From contig NC_050470.1 of NCBI RefSeq assembly GCF_013373865.1, positions 5,688,373 to 5,752,372 of the forward strand: a stretch of DNA of 64,000 nucleotides, given 5' to 3'. Made by a program: the position numbers and the translations under genes. Under the pieces are notes generated by a model, which ran no database searches, was not told the origin of the DNA, and saw only the letters and a program-made list of their open reading frames with translations. Of this stretch, positions 41,241 to 52,253 are shown piece after piece (position 1 is the stretch's first letter; every line of letters begins with the position of its first letter). The stretch comes from Monomorium pharaonis. Taxonomy: Eukaryota > Arthropoda > Insecta > Hymenoptera > Formicidae.

Positions 41241-43659
41241 TTATGATAAATGACGACGAATTAATTGATTATATACATATTTCACGGTCCAGCGCGCTCG
41301 TCCTTTGTGTCTAAATCCTGGCGTAAGAAGAACTGCGATCACTAAAAAATAAACAATACTTAGCGTAAAACTATAAACAAAAATTAATGCATTCTATATA
41401 AATTTATTACCTATGACGTAAAGCAAAAGCAAATTGTTGACCGTATTACCGATCCATGCGAAGAGAATGAGAAAGAGTATTGTTGCGCTGTAATACTGCA
41501 ATAAAAATAAAAAATGTTACACAAAAATGTTGCATAAAATAATGTAATTGTTTTACTTTTGAAACGTGAAAAATAAGTAGAGTAAAATTTTAAGGGAACA
41601 ATTTTAAACAATTTCTTTTAATATATATTTTAATTTTTTGAGCATAAAATTTAAACATAAGCATTTTGACCATAAACATTTAAATTGTAATTAGAAAGTT
41701 TGCGATCTGAATTACTTAACACATAAATACAAAAAAGAAATTCTTAGTGATTAAAGCCATGACTTCTTTTATTCCAGAAAAGTATTTGAAAATTACTATA
41801 ATAAATACAATTCTGAATATAGCATAGTACACTTTGTATCACTGACATTTCCTACAAATAAACCATTTTTTAGCATCTATTTGATAATAAAAAAAAATTG
41901 ATAGAAATAGAATTACAAATAATATTAAACACTATTCGAAATAGTATTTAGATCTCAGTTCAAAAGTGTGTTCAGATTTGTATCTAAACATTTAATGTAA
42001 TACCATGCTCAAAATAATTTTCTCAAACAAAAAGAAGAACAAGCAACTTTTACACAGTAAGGTTAACAAATGATTGGCTGCGTTCAGCAGAAAAAGCAGC
42101 CTTGCAACTGTTGGAAAATTCTTCAACACAATTGGTTCTTGCTCTTAGTTCCTGTTAGATCTAAACATATAAACCAGTCGTGTTGAATAATTTTACAACA
42201 GTTACAAAGCTGCTTTTTCTGTTGAACGCAGCCATTGTTGATATCACACAATAACCTCAAAATTACCAAACTTAAAATTACCAAACTTAAAAACTTATTT
42301 AATTCAGAATTGTGCAAAATTACACCACCATGTATGAAATTATACCACCTTACTTTATGTATCCAATCAACTTTGAAAAGTATTTAATAAATTAAGATCT
42401 ATGAAAAAGATATGCAAAAAACACAAATCTTTTTTTAAAATCTCGTGTTTAACACGAGAAAAATTTTTGAGAGAAATTCACTTACAATATTTGGACGATC
42501 ATGTCGAATTTTTGAAATAGACGCCAATGCTCCTTGCACTTGCAATATGGTAGAAGAAAGATTTTGACAAATCTCAATCAATTTCTTCTCCTTCTGTCCA
42601 GTCCAACTCTGTGCGTTGCACAAGACTGAGGTCAAAATTGGCACAAGATAATCGACGAGGGCAAATACCAGCAGACATAAGGATATCATTGTCAACAGAG
42701 CTGGTTCTAAAATCCATATAGCACTGTAATAGAAGAAACATGATTATTTTATACATATGTTTATTTTCTAATAAGTTTATATCCTACAGAATATTCCTAA
42801 AAGATATTAAAGCAAATTACTGAGATCTTTCAAATTATTAATTATATTCAAATTGACTTAACAAAGAATTCTAAATTTGTTTACACAATATGTTTAAAAC
42901 ATTAATTCATTATTAACTTTACTTTTTGCCCTCTTCATTTTTTACATACTTTAATTAAAAGGAAGAAAAAATTAGAAATTTTGTAACATTAAAAGTAAAA
43001 AATATCTTCTTAAAAAATGTCGATAATTTGCTTTAGGATATCCTTAAGCTTCGTTAAAGTCTACTTAAAGAATTAATCATTAATAATTTTGTTTAATTTG
43101 GTCATATGTTTTTCTTTTGTAATTATTGAAGATAACAATCTAGAAATTTGTGGATGTGTGCCTTAAAATTTTGATATAAGAAAAATTAATTCCAAATTGA
43201 ACAAAAGATTTGTAGTTAAAAAACATAGTTGGGGTGTGTGTATACATGCATACCTCTCTGAGATATATACACACACATATACATAGCATGCATGTTAAAA
43301 ATAACTTTTATTTTTATAAAATTGACTTCATTTACCAGAATATCACTGTCACAAGTCCAACAATCAGCCCGGGATGCCAGCTACGTTCCCACAGGAGAAT
43401 GGAATTTAATGGCAGGATTATCTCCCGCCAGCATTCCATCTTTCGCTTCAGTTGCTTCATGTGTTTTTCCTAAGACAAGAATGCACACAATCAATCTCGA
43501 CGAATCGAGTCTCACTGTCATTGATTTTTTACTGTGCTCTATACAGAAGACGCGTGTTCAATCAAAGGAGAGGACGAGTTTCAGCTGATTCCAAGTCACA
43601 ATTCAACACCACGGAACCGTGGTCGCACTCACCTTCTCGACCGTCCCGTCATCCGTCAT
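41241..43659 (-). CDS. ARL6IP1: ADP-ribosylation factor-like 6-interacting protein 1 (ARL6IP1), five exons
   Basis: ER membrane protein with reticulon-like hairpins that shapes tubular ER. Coding exons, in order of transcription: 43633-43659, 43336-43469, 42486-42723, 41411-41495, 41241-41341. Phases agree at every junction and total 194 residues (human about 203). The short first exon encodes MTDDGTVEK; exon 2 begins GAAAAACAC after a good acceptor. Family hallmarks: LPLNSILLWERSW (about 27-39), the first hydrophobic hairpin (about 40-82) ending ALVDYLVPIL, then WTGQKEKKLIEICQNL (cf. human WTTEQQQRFHEICSNL), and the second hairpin (134-172) with AWIGNTVNNLLLLYV and LLTPGF. The C terminus (RRHLS) lacks the long lysine-rich tail of the human protein. 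Head-to-head with UBE2S, 627 bp between start codons. A foldback element sits in intron 3. A possible poly(A) signal is at 40874-40879 (minus). The identity is secure; the first exon is slightly less so because it is only 27 bp. Confidence 0.9.
42076..42233. mobile_element. MITE-like foldback element in ARL6IP1 intron 3
   Basis: Two arms of about 60 bp begin GGCTGCGTTCAGCAGAAAAA on the left and end with TGAACGCAGCC on the right, separated by about 35 bp. Arms differ at a few positions. The flanking ATT on both sides could be a 3-bp target duplication. No coding capacity. The superfamily cannot be assigned by eye. Confidence 0.7.
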
Positions 43660-44286
43660 CGCGGCGTGAGGATTTGTGAGAAGAGCAGCGCGTTTCGATT
43701 CGGCTACGCAGCGGCGTCAAAGTGATTCGGTGGCGGCGGCGGCGGCGGCGGCGGGGAAGACGTACGATACGGCGTAGGAGTCAATGGCAACGCAGGGGAG
43801 AGCCTCGCTCCGCTGGTGTTTCGTATTCCGTGCGATTCCGCGCGTTTATCTACCGCGTACCGTCATCACGAACCTGCCGAAAGATAGCCGGGATATCAGA
43901 GCGGCGAGATCGGCTGCCGAGTCGTTCGCGCTTTTGAGTTAAAAAAAAAACACACGCACACACACGGAGCTCGAGCTGGAGGGACAGGCAGGCGCTCGTA
44001 CGCGGCGGTGGCGGTAGCGTCGTAGCAACGGCGCAGAACGTAGGTGAGGAGAGCGATAGGGGGAGGAGAGGAAGGATCGACTTCTGGCTTCGAGAGTACG
44101 GCACGAACGGGTCCCGGCACGCGATTGGCTGCCAGTTCAAAATGTTGGTTATTGCAGGCGATGCCGTGCTGATGTTGTGACGTTAAGCGTTTTCCTACGC
44201 CGTGCGCCGGGAAGCTGGAGGAATCGCGTAGCTGCGCCGCGAGGCCTGGCCTGGAGAGGTTTCACGCTCCGAGTTTCCGGCGAATT
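43660..44286. promoter_or_regulatory. Bidirectional promoter of ARL6IP1 and UBE2S
   Basis: 627 bp between the divergent start codons, CpG-rich, with a (GGC)n run at 43732-43754 and no TATA box placed for either gene that I can see. This is typical of a housekeeping CpG promoter shared by a head-to-head pair. It must also hold both 5' UTRs. Open frames here (arginine- or proline-rich) match no family. Confidence 0.7.
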
Positions 44287-45818
44287 ATGGCTGCCGCCGC
44301 CGTGAGCTCCGTGAGTATCCCGCTGTCGATCGCGGGCCGTCCGTCGTCGCGGAGGCGAGAATGTCGCGTCTCGTCCGCTGTCGTCGCGGCGTCCCGCCGC
44401 TGTCGTCGCGGTCGTCGTGGTCGCACGCAACGCCTTCTTGTTTACGTTCCCCGCGTGCGAAGCGCGCCCGAAATCCTCGCCCGAGGCTTCGCCTCGAGAG
44501 AAATGGCATGCAAAAACGGCCGCGCGATTTTCTTTTGCAGAATGTGGAAAACCTGTCGCCGCAGATCATCCGCCGGGTGGCGAAGGAGATGGCAGAGCTG
44601 ATCACGCAAACACCCGAGGGTATTCGTGTCATTCTGAACGAGGCCGACGTCACCGACATACAGGCCATTATCGAGGGTCCAGGTAGGTCGAACCCTTTCT
44701 TTCTCTTTCGCCTGACCGCTCGCTCTCACGCTCCTTGGTCTCGTTAACGAGACTGATTTACCTTCGAGCAAAGTATCCTTTTATCGACCATATATCTAAT
44801 GTTACCTAACCTAACCTGACCTGACTGTCGTCCTAACTCTAACACCTTACTCCGACTCGTATCTTGCTTATCGGAGTTGAGAACCGTTAAGATTCTCCTT
44901 TCTACAGTAGTAAATATAGCCGAAAGTGGCTGCAAAGTATCGTAAGGCATAGTTACATTTGTTCATTTCTGTCAACGTAAATTAACTTTAATATTGATTT
45001 TTCTTATACTTAGAACTAGAGAAAGATAAAAGAAATGTTGAAATTAAAGCTAATCTATTTTAGTAGAAATAAAAATATGATCACTTAAAACTACATTTAT
45101 GTTATTGTAAAATGGCAACTTTTACAGTTTTTTGCATACAAATTTCCTTATTGATTAAACTAACATTAATGTCTGTTTCTTTTTAATAGCGGGGACTCCG
45201 TATGCGGGTGGTTTCTTTAGAGTAAAATTAGTTCTTGGAAAGGACTTTCCACAAGGACCACCTAAGGCTTACTTCCTCACAAAGATCTTTCACCCTAATG
45301 TAGCGAAAAATGGCGAAATATGCGTTAATACTTTAAAGAAAGATTGGAAACCGGATCTTGGGATACAACATATATTATTGGCAAGTGGTTACCAAAATAT
45401 AATGTAAAATCACAAACGTGCTCGTTTATTCTTACGTTTCTCTTTTTATATTTTTTAGACTGTAAAATGTCTGCTGATAGTGCCAAATCCGGAATCCGCT
45501 CTGAATGAGGAAGCTGGCAAATTGCTTTTAGAAAGTCACGATGAATATTCAGAACGAGCGAAAATGATGACAGAAATACACGCACAGGTAATACACAGAC
45601 CTTTTTTCACTAATTAAACTAAAACTTTCAATTTTACTATTAATTTTTATGATTGTGTTTTTTAGGGAGGCGGGAAAGGTAGCAAAGCTGGCCTGGAGAG
45701 TTGCGCCTCTTCGGAAACCGGAGGACCTCTTCCAAAAAAGCACGCAAGTGACAAAAAGCTAACAGCAGAAAAGAAAAAAATGTTAAAAGATAAGAAGAGG
45801 ACACTGAAGAGATTATAA
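44287..45818 (+). CDS. UBE2S: Ubiquitin-conjugating enzyme E2 S (UBE2S), five exons
   Basis: E2 that partners the anaphase-promoting complex and extends K11-linked ubiquitin chains on mitotic substrates. Exons 44287-44310, 44541-44682, 45190-45380, 45459-45587 and 45666-45818 join in phase to 212 residues (human 222). The UBC fold runs from NVENLSPQIIRRV (9-21) to about 160. It contains HPN (90-92), the catalytic Cys100 in NGEICVNTLKKDW, and the family signature NPESALNEEAG. A basic C-terminal extension follows (KKHASDKKLTAEKKK) and ends TLKRL. In other UBE2S proteins the tail ends LRRL and docks on the APC/C; here one arginine is lysine. Intron 3 starts with GC (TTG|GCAAGT), a rare but recognised GC-AG intron, required because the codon after it must be ACT (T of LLTVKCLL). 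A poly(A) signal AATAAA lies at 45995-46000. The first exon is short but its phase and MAAAAVSS lead fit. Confidence 0.95.
44804..44824. repeat. Short interstitial telomere-like repeat
   Basis: Inside UBE2S intron 2: CCTAA CCTAA CCTGA CCTGA, that is two perfect and two one-base variants of the insect telomere pentamer (TTAGG on the other strand). Too short to be more than an interstitial telomeric scrap or chance. Confidence 0.4.
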
Positions 45819-47168
45819 GGAGAATCATTATTATTTATCTGTCTTTTGTAATTTAAAAATACTGGATAATGTTGCCTCGTATTGTATACAATTATTATTG
45901 CATAGTAAAATTTTATTATCTAAACTTGACTGATCTTATTATTAAGTATGTAGAGAATTTAATATGTCTAGTTACGCAAAAATAAGAAAAAAAAAATAAA
46001 GAAAAATTGGATCTTGCGTGGAAGATTAGTACAATTCTGTAGTGATCTGTACAATCATAGGCTGAATTCTAGAAATCTTAATCTCTATACTATCTATTAG
46101 CAAATATTTTTACATATGTACAGAATGATACAATGTGATTACTTAAGTAAAATAAAGAAAATGTCTTCTATGTGCAAAATATCTTTTGTATATCAATTTT
46201 ATTTGATAACTATTGCATTTTATCCAATGTTTTTTTCAGCTACTCTGATATTTATTTATGTATCTAAGTATATCTTTCGATATATTTTTCTAAAAAAAAA
46301 GACAGGATAAACTAATGGAGGTGAAAGGATAACTAAAATCCCAGTATTGGGAAATTTTCCTCTTCGATGGATAATATAAAAACTTTCTTTCAAAAATAAG
46401 ACTTTATTGAAAGAATCTGTCGATAGTTTTTCTTCAGTCTTGCGTTACTCAATTGCTATTCGTACGCTGCATGATCAAAAATGTATACATATTATTACAT
46501 ATCCATCACTGTGTATTAAAGTATTATCGTTAATATCTGACTAGTTAACAGTATGTCACAGCCTTAATCCATTATTAGCTATGCGCTACGCATAGTGATA
46601 TAATGCTTATATTTATGCTAAGAAAATCCACTGAGTACACACAAGTTACAAAAGTATTATATGTCGTTATTTATACTAGAGTCCCGCAGTAAAAATTATC
46701 CTAAAGATGGGTGTTGCAAAAAAATTTCCTGATACCCAACATAACATTTGGAATAATCAGATTGTGAGGGCTAGAAGCACATTCCGTACTTTGATGAAAC
46801 AACAACTTTTCGAGATGTATCTCATTGTATTTTTCATCTGGTAAGCACACACGCACGATAATACATACAAATTCATACAGTCTTTACAATCATAGGTATG
46901 TTCCTTTTTCAATTTTCGTGTATTACTTATATTATTAAAAAAACTTATGAACCTCTACAAATGATGTTCAGAAAGATTCTGTAAAATTTGTTGTCCCAAT
47001 TTTTGAAAGAATCGTCAAAAATAAAAACTAAATTAGTTTTCTTATAACATCTAAATTTTAATATAGATTGCATTTATAACTGTATATTTCATGAAAGAAA
47101 GAGCAACAATGTGTATTATGTCAATCAGATTGAACAAAATCTGAGCATAGTAGAGTTTAGTGATGTTG
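45819..47168. other. 3' UTRs and spacer between convergent UBE2S and Aly
   Basis: AT-rich. The left part is the UBE2S 3' UTR (poly(A) signal at 45995-46000). The right part is the Aly 3' UTR on the minus strand, with a candidate poly(A) signal at 46403-46408. I see no gene in it. The open frame at 46116-46310 is hydrophobic, AT-driven and unsupported. Confidence 0.6.
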
Positions 47169-49397
47169 TTACTTGACTTCCTTCACATAAGCTTCCAATT
47201 CTGCATCTAATTCCTCAGCTGTAGGCGTCTTCGTCGCTTGTCGAGTACCTCCTCCTCTACCTCCACCACCACGTCGACCACTTCCACGCCCTTAAATTCC
47301 AATAAAATTACAGTCACACATTGAAAAACTAATAAAAGAAATAAAAGACTAACAAAAAATTGCTAATACATTTTATGTATCAATCATATACAACGAGATA
47401 TATAATTATGTGAAAGATTAATTTTGTTAATTTGCATAGATTAATTATGATAAAAATCATAAAATATACATTAATAAATTACCTCTAATAGATCCTGTGC
47501 CGCGATTTCCTCTAAAGCGTGTTTGAGGTCTTTGTGTATAATTAACATTGCTAAGTCTCGGACCACCACGGACAGAAGTGACTGGTAGTTCAGAAGTAGC
47601 TACTTGTATGTTCATCTCACGACCTGTTGACATATATTATGTATTAGATACATGTAAAATGTATATAGGCAAATTGTAATTTACAATAATTTTTATTTGA
47701 TATTTGGTATAAACTTTCTGAAAAATCTAAAGGACCAATAAATATAAAAATAATATCAAGTAAATATATACGTACCATCTAATGGTACTCCATGATACTG
47801 CTTCATTGCTTTAATAGCATCTGCTCGTCTTTCAAATATAACATCAGCAGAGCCTAGAGATCGACCTGATCTATCATAATGTACTGCTGCTGATTTTAAA
47901 GGTCCAAATTCACTGAATAATTCCTAAAGAATATCATTAAAGTTAGTACTTTATATGAATTATCTATATAGAAAAATGCTAATTAAAATCAAATCTACAT
48001 AAAAATTAACACATCAAGGATTATATAGTCATCGGCAAAATATTTATCTTTCTTGAGAAAACATTAGACATACTAATGTATTTATGCATTTATCATACAC
48101 TAACAGTTTTTAGTTCTATGATACACAATATTGATTAAATCAATCTCAAACATTGCAGTTACATAATTATTTAAAAATAATTATTAAAAGATCCTTAATT
48201 TTAATTATTAGATAATTAAAATTAAAACAAAAATGTCACAAAATAATAATTTAATTTTAAATCATGTGTGCTGAACATATTAAATAAAAATTACTTTATA
48301 TACTACTTACATATTACTTAATATTTTAATACCTGTATATCTGAATCTGATACACCAAAGTCGAGATTTGACACCAAAAGTTTGGTTGTTCCTGTACTGC
48401 CTATTGCACCACGACCAACCTTTTTTACGCCATCAAACATATCGTGTTTCCACGCACTGTTTACATCACCCTGTACAATAAAATGTATATTTAATCTGTT
48501 GAAAAAATATTTATTAAAATCTTGTTTTTTGAATATTCTTCAATTAATAATATGTTTAACTATTAGACTATTACTATAGAAATAAATTTACTATTAAAAA
48601 AGCTTTTTTTCATTATGATATAAGTAATTAACACAAACTACATCTTATAAATACAAACCTTATCTCATTATTTAACTGTATTATTATATATCTTCTTATT
48701 AAAAATTATATATAACATAATTAGAGTAAGAAAATCTTTTTAATTGACTTTACTTATTGAATACTTTACGTAGTTATTGAAAGTACATGAAGTACACAAA
48801 CAAAAATAAAATAACAAGTATACATAAATAATAAAGAAAAAAGAAAAGGAAGATAAAAACAAGATGAGGAAAACAAGCTAAATCAAGCGTTTCCATTGTG
48901 GTAGCTATTTACATCTTTGGAGAGTTAATGGTCATATAGGTAAGTACTTTGAAATTACTCTGCTCACAATGTACATACATATGCATACTATATAGAGACA
49001 CATACATAGAGACATATACGCATACACACAGTACAAATTCTCATAGAGAAGCACGCGGTAGATGCGCGCGCGCGCGCGCGTACCATGCATGTACACATAC
49101 ACGTATACATCCAAAAATGGAGTAAAGTCGTACATTACGAAAGATTCTGTAAAGATGCGATGATAAGCTCGATTATCTTACCCTTGTGTACGGCAGAGAA
49201 CTGCGTGCAATACCACCACGGTTGCGTCCTCGCATGACGCCACCGCTGGCTCTCTGTGGCCTACGTGCTCCTCGACGGGGTGAACTGCCGGCACCTCTGC
49301 CGCGTCTACCGCCGCCGCCGCTGCCTCGCGCCCTGGATCCTTTCGTCTGTTTGATAATGTCGTCCAGGCTCATCTCAATCTTATCCACCATCTTCAT
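47169..49397 (-). CDS. Aly: THO complex subunit 4 / Aly-REF mRNA export adaptor, five exons
   Basis: RNA-binding adaptor of the TREX complex that links splicing to mRNA export by handing transcripts from UAP56 to the NXF1 receptor. Exons in transcription order: 49182-49397, 48333-48470, 47776-47923, 47483-47623, 47169-47290; phases agree and give 254 residues (human about 257). Residues 9-19 (MSLDDIIKQTK) are the N-terminal UAP56-binding motif; 20-66 are an arginine/glycine-rich stretch; the RRM is about 100-178, with RNP-like LLVSNLDF and SADVIFE. A second RGG stretch (215-229) follows, then the C-terminal UAP56-binding copy TAEELDAELEAYVKEVK. The start is MKMVDK; MVDK two codons later is also possible. 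The frame stays open upstream, but that part is unlike the family and is probably 5' UTR. Convergent with UBE2S. Intron 1 contains Z-DNA-like repeats. Confidence 0.95.
48965..49110. repeat. Alternating purine-pyrimidine repeats in Aly intron 1
   Basis: ATAC/CA-type alternating steps surround a pure (GC)n run at 49064-49080, immediately followed by more TG/CA alternation. Such runs can adopt Z-DNA. It sits within a few hundred bases of the Aly promoter. Confidence 0.8.
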
Positions 49398-49779
49398 TTT
49401 GCGGTGAAACGTAACTGCTACGCAAGAGAAACACGAAGGTAAATCAACCTCTCTCACTGTCGACTTTCGTGATGATGGCGGTAGAACGAAGACGAACCCG
49501 AAACAGCGCCGCACAGCAACCTGGGTATTCCGGGTACTGCTGGGTATTGCTCCGACTACGATGGTCATGAAGGAAAACTGCATGGATAAATTCAACCGTG
49601 CGCCATGAACGTAATCACTACCGCCTCTTACGACACGGTAGGAAACTAAAGTATTCAAATAGAGAATCTGTCCCGTATTTTAAACTCACTTTTATGGACA
49701 CATTTATTATCACCGATTTTTAAAGTAACAATCCGGGAAAAAATGTTTTATATAAAAATTTAACATGTGTTTATATTTT

Positions 49780-49960
49780 ATATATATTTATATATGTTTA
49801 TATTAATATTCTTTCTTTTGTAAAATTTCTGTTTGATATAAAAAAATACTAAAAAGACGAAAACTAATTTAAAAACTAATTTAAAAAATTATTTTTTTAT
49901 ATCAAACAAAAATTTTACAAAAGAAAGGAAACTGGTATAAACATATATAGACATAATTTA
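49780..49960. repeat. Inverted repeat, foldback element
   Basis: A core arm of about 37 bp (CTTTCTTTTGTAAAATTT, from 49811) returns almost exactly as AAATTTTACAAAAGAAAG (to 49927). AT-rich outer flanks (TATATATGTTTATA and TATAAACATATATA) extend the symmetry. It ends about 10 bp from the Helitron-like terminus. MITE-like; superfamily unknown. Confidence 0.65.
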
Positions 49961-49970
49961 TATATATTTA

Positions 49971-50563
49971 CTAACTATGTCCTGCCACGCGTTGCAGTAG
50001 CTCTCTATTCTTATGTTACGTTTTTTTCAAATTTTCTTTGCTTTTGTTGTTTAACTTTCAAAAGTCTTGCTTTACTGTTGCTATTTTTATTTTATTTTTG
50101 AATAAGCATTTATCTATCTTTAATAAATCTAATATTCATTTATTCACGTACTTCTAACTTTTTTTTCTAAAAGCTGCCATGAATTTAGAAATCCATTCAA
50201 AAGACTGTTTTAAATAAGTTCCTTTTTTTCAATAAAATAACAGCCATCTTTATTTTTCTTATTACTTAAATTTAAACACAATAGAAACATTCTTCGCCTC
50301 TCCCGGTCTCTCCCGTCTCTCCCCGTCTCTCCCGGTCTTTCCCCGTCACTCCCGGTCTCTCCCCGTCTCTCCCGGTCTCTCCCCGTCTCTCCCGGTCTCT
50401 CCCCGTTTCTCTCCGTCTCTCCCGGTCTCTCCCCGTCTCACCCTGTCTCTCCCGGTCTTTCCCGGTCTCTCCCCGTCTCTCCCAGTCTCTCCCGGTCTCT
50501 CTCGGTCTCTCCCCGTCTCTACCCGTCTCTTCCCGTCTCTCCGGTCTCTCCCCGTCTCTCCGG
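49971..50563 (-). mobile_element. Helitron-like non-autonomous element, copy 1 (minus orientation)
   Basis: Reverse-complement copy of the element at 61063-61795. From the 3' terminus (low coordinate) it reads inward about 320 bp of unique sequence that I judge roughly 95% identical to copy 2 by eye, then a minisatellite. The 3' end is CATAGTTAG followed by host T, versus CATAGCTAG in copy 2, so one base of the expected CTAG terminus is changed. The stem just before the terminus is partly degraded (GCTACTGCAACGCGTGGC). The 5' end cannot be defined because the two copies stop matching where the minisatellite ends. Confidence 0.7.
50296..50563. repeat. About 10-bp minisatellite inside Helitron-like copy 1
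   Basis: Tandem units of CTCTCCCGGT or CTCTCCCCGT with single-base variants, about 27 units. The arginine/glutamate/glycine-rich open frame through it is a by-product of the 10-bp period. Confidence 0.95.
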
Positions 50564-50971
50564 TTATATATATTTATATATGTTTTCATATGAAACATTT
50601 TTTCACAGAAATATATTAATAAAAATGCCACTAAAATTATGTATATTTTCATCGCACTTTTATAGTACTTTTATCTTAGAGATATATTTATAATTATTAC
50701 GTTACGCATCTAATCTAAATTGCTTTACGCTTCACCTGTGATTGGCCGTCAAGTGATTTGTTTTACCTACATTTTTAAAGCTATGTTTTTAATTAGCTTT
50801 ATAGAATGTATGATTCTTTTACAAAATTAAAGTAAACGCACACAAATATAGGAGTGAGTGGTCGAATTTATATAAAAAACGACAATAATTTTATTTTTAG
50901 GTACGTCAGGATGAATATATAATTACTGTCACTTTACGATAGTATTTGCTTAATGTATAAAATCTACAAGG

Positions 50972-51170
50972 AGAGAATTTTCTCTTAAAATTTACCCTCA
51001 AAATTTGATAATTGTGCGATAATGTGTAACCTCGAGGGATTTTACTATACTTTTTAGTAAAATTTACAATACTTTTAGTAAATTTTACTAAAAAATATAG
51101 TAAAATTCTTTGAAGTCACACATTATCCTACTACCAAATTTTGAGAATAAATTTTAAGAGAAAATTCTCT
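50972..51170. mobile_element. MITE-like element with long terminal inverted repeats
   Basis: About 200 bp with arms of about 85-90 bp: AGAGAATTTTCTCTTAAAAT on the left, ATTTTAAGAGAAAATTCTCT on the right. Inner arms also match (ATTTTACTATACTTTTTAGT and its complement), with a few differences. No coding capacity. Confidence 0.75.
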
Positions 51171-52157
51171 ATGTGTACAATACATATGTAAAGAATGAGA
51201 CTTTGTAAGTTTATCGATAAAAGAAATTAATTACAATATTATATGTTGTGTAATATATATTACATATATGAATATTCTCTCTCTCTAGTGTAAATTTGCA
51301 AATATTTGAATAAGTAATAACATAAGCTAATACACATTTATGTTCGCATATTTGAGTATCTCTCTCTCATATTCTTAGAAATGTTAAAGTATATGTAAAA
51401 ATTATTAAAAATTTTTTTTATTTGTAAAAGTGATAAAAATTAATTAGTTAGAATAACAAAAAATTACATGTAAATAAAGAATAATAAATACGTAATAAAG
51501 TTAATACATATACGCTAAAAAATATCCGCAGAATTTATTATAAAGTTGGAATTATCCTCTCAGATAATAGCATACTGATATTTATGATAACTTAAATTAG
51601 ACAGTTTTTTCGATGCATTAATTTTAAAACATGAACAGCAGTATAACATATGAATAAATAATTACAATCGATTTATGTAAGATAAACATTTTGAATTAAA
51701 AGATTTATTAAAATTTTAAAAGTTTTATTAAAGATTTATTAAAATTTATTAAAGAATACAATGTCTTGTTATTTTTTATTATATCGATGCGTGTTGTGTT
51801 TGTAATTTAATTTGTGCATTAATTGTTGAATACTGATTTATAGTCAAACATCTGCGCAATTAAATATTTATTAAGAAAAAATTAACTCTATTTTGTTAGA
51901 AAATTTTAAGAAAAAAATCAAAACAACTGGAGAATGAGATTAGATATTTTTCGAGAGGGAAATACATACACACAGAGATTTCAGAATGGCAACAATATTT
52001 TATTGTGCAATCTGGCACTTGAACACAGTGACGCGTAATCGCCGAGTCTCATAAAATAGACACGAAAGAAGAAGATGGCTTGAGCGCCATTGCCCGCTGT
52101 GTTGTCGGGTAAATATATTTGCGGAAGGGAGGAAACACGAGCGCAATTGTCATGAGT

Positions 52158-52253
52158 CTCTCTCTCTCTTTCTCTCTCTTTTTTCTTTCTGATTTTCTCC
52201 CTATATATCTCTATCTTTCTTTTTCTTCTCTTTCTTCTCCTTTCTCTCCTCTC
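52158..52253. repeat. CT-rich tract after the alanine-rich gene
   Basis: Polypyrimidine run ending directly at the stop codon of the minus-strand gene; GA-rich in its 3' UTR. Confidence 0.85.

Larger units (their letters stand above)
49398..52253. other. Aly upstream region, then transposon-rich spacer
   Basis: The first about 300 bp are the GC-richer Aly promoter/5' UTR. Beyond about 49.7 kb the sequence is AT-rich and holds two inverted repeats and a Helitron-like element with a minisatellite, listed separately. The last part (51999-52253) is the presumed 3' UTR of the minus-strand alanine-rich gene, with TTTATT (AATAAA on the gene strand) at 51999-52004 and a CT tract at 52158-52253. No other gene seen. 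Confidence 0.6.

Noticed and set aside
44285..44771. Several 90-128-codon frames around UBE2S exons 1-2
   Set aside because: Overlapping frames in CpG-rich DNA; only the frame with UBE2S motifs and splice sites is supported.
49398..49658. N-terminal extension of Aly in the same frame
   Set aside because: The upstream part has no ATG that fits the family and no resemblance to Aly; the conserved protein begins MKMVDKIEMSLDD.
50272..50652. 126-codon R/E/G-repeat protein on the minus strand
   Set aside because: Translation of the 10-bp minisatellite within the Helitron-like element.
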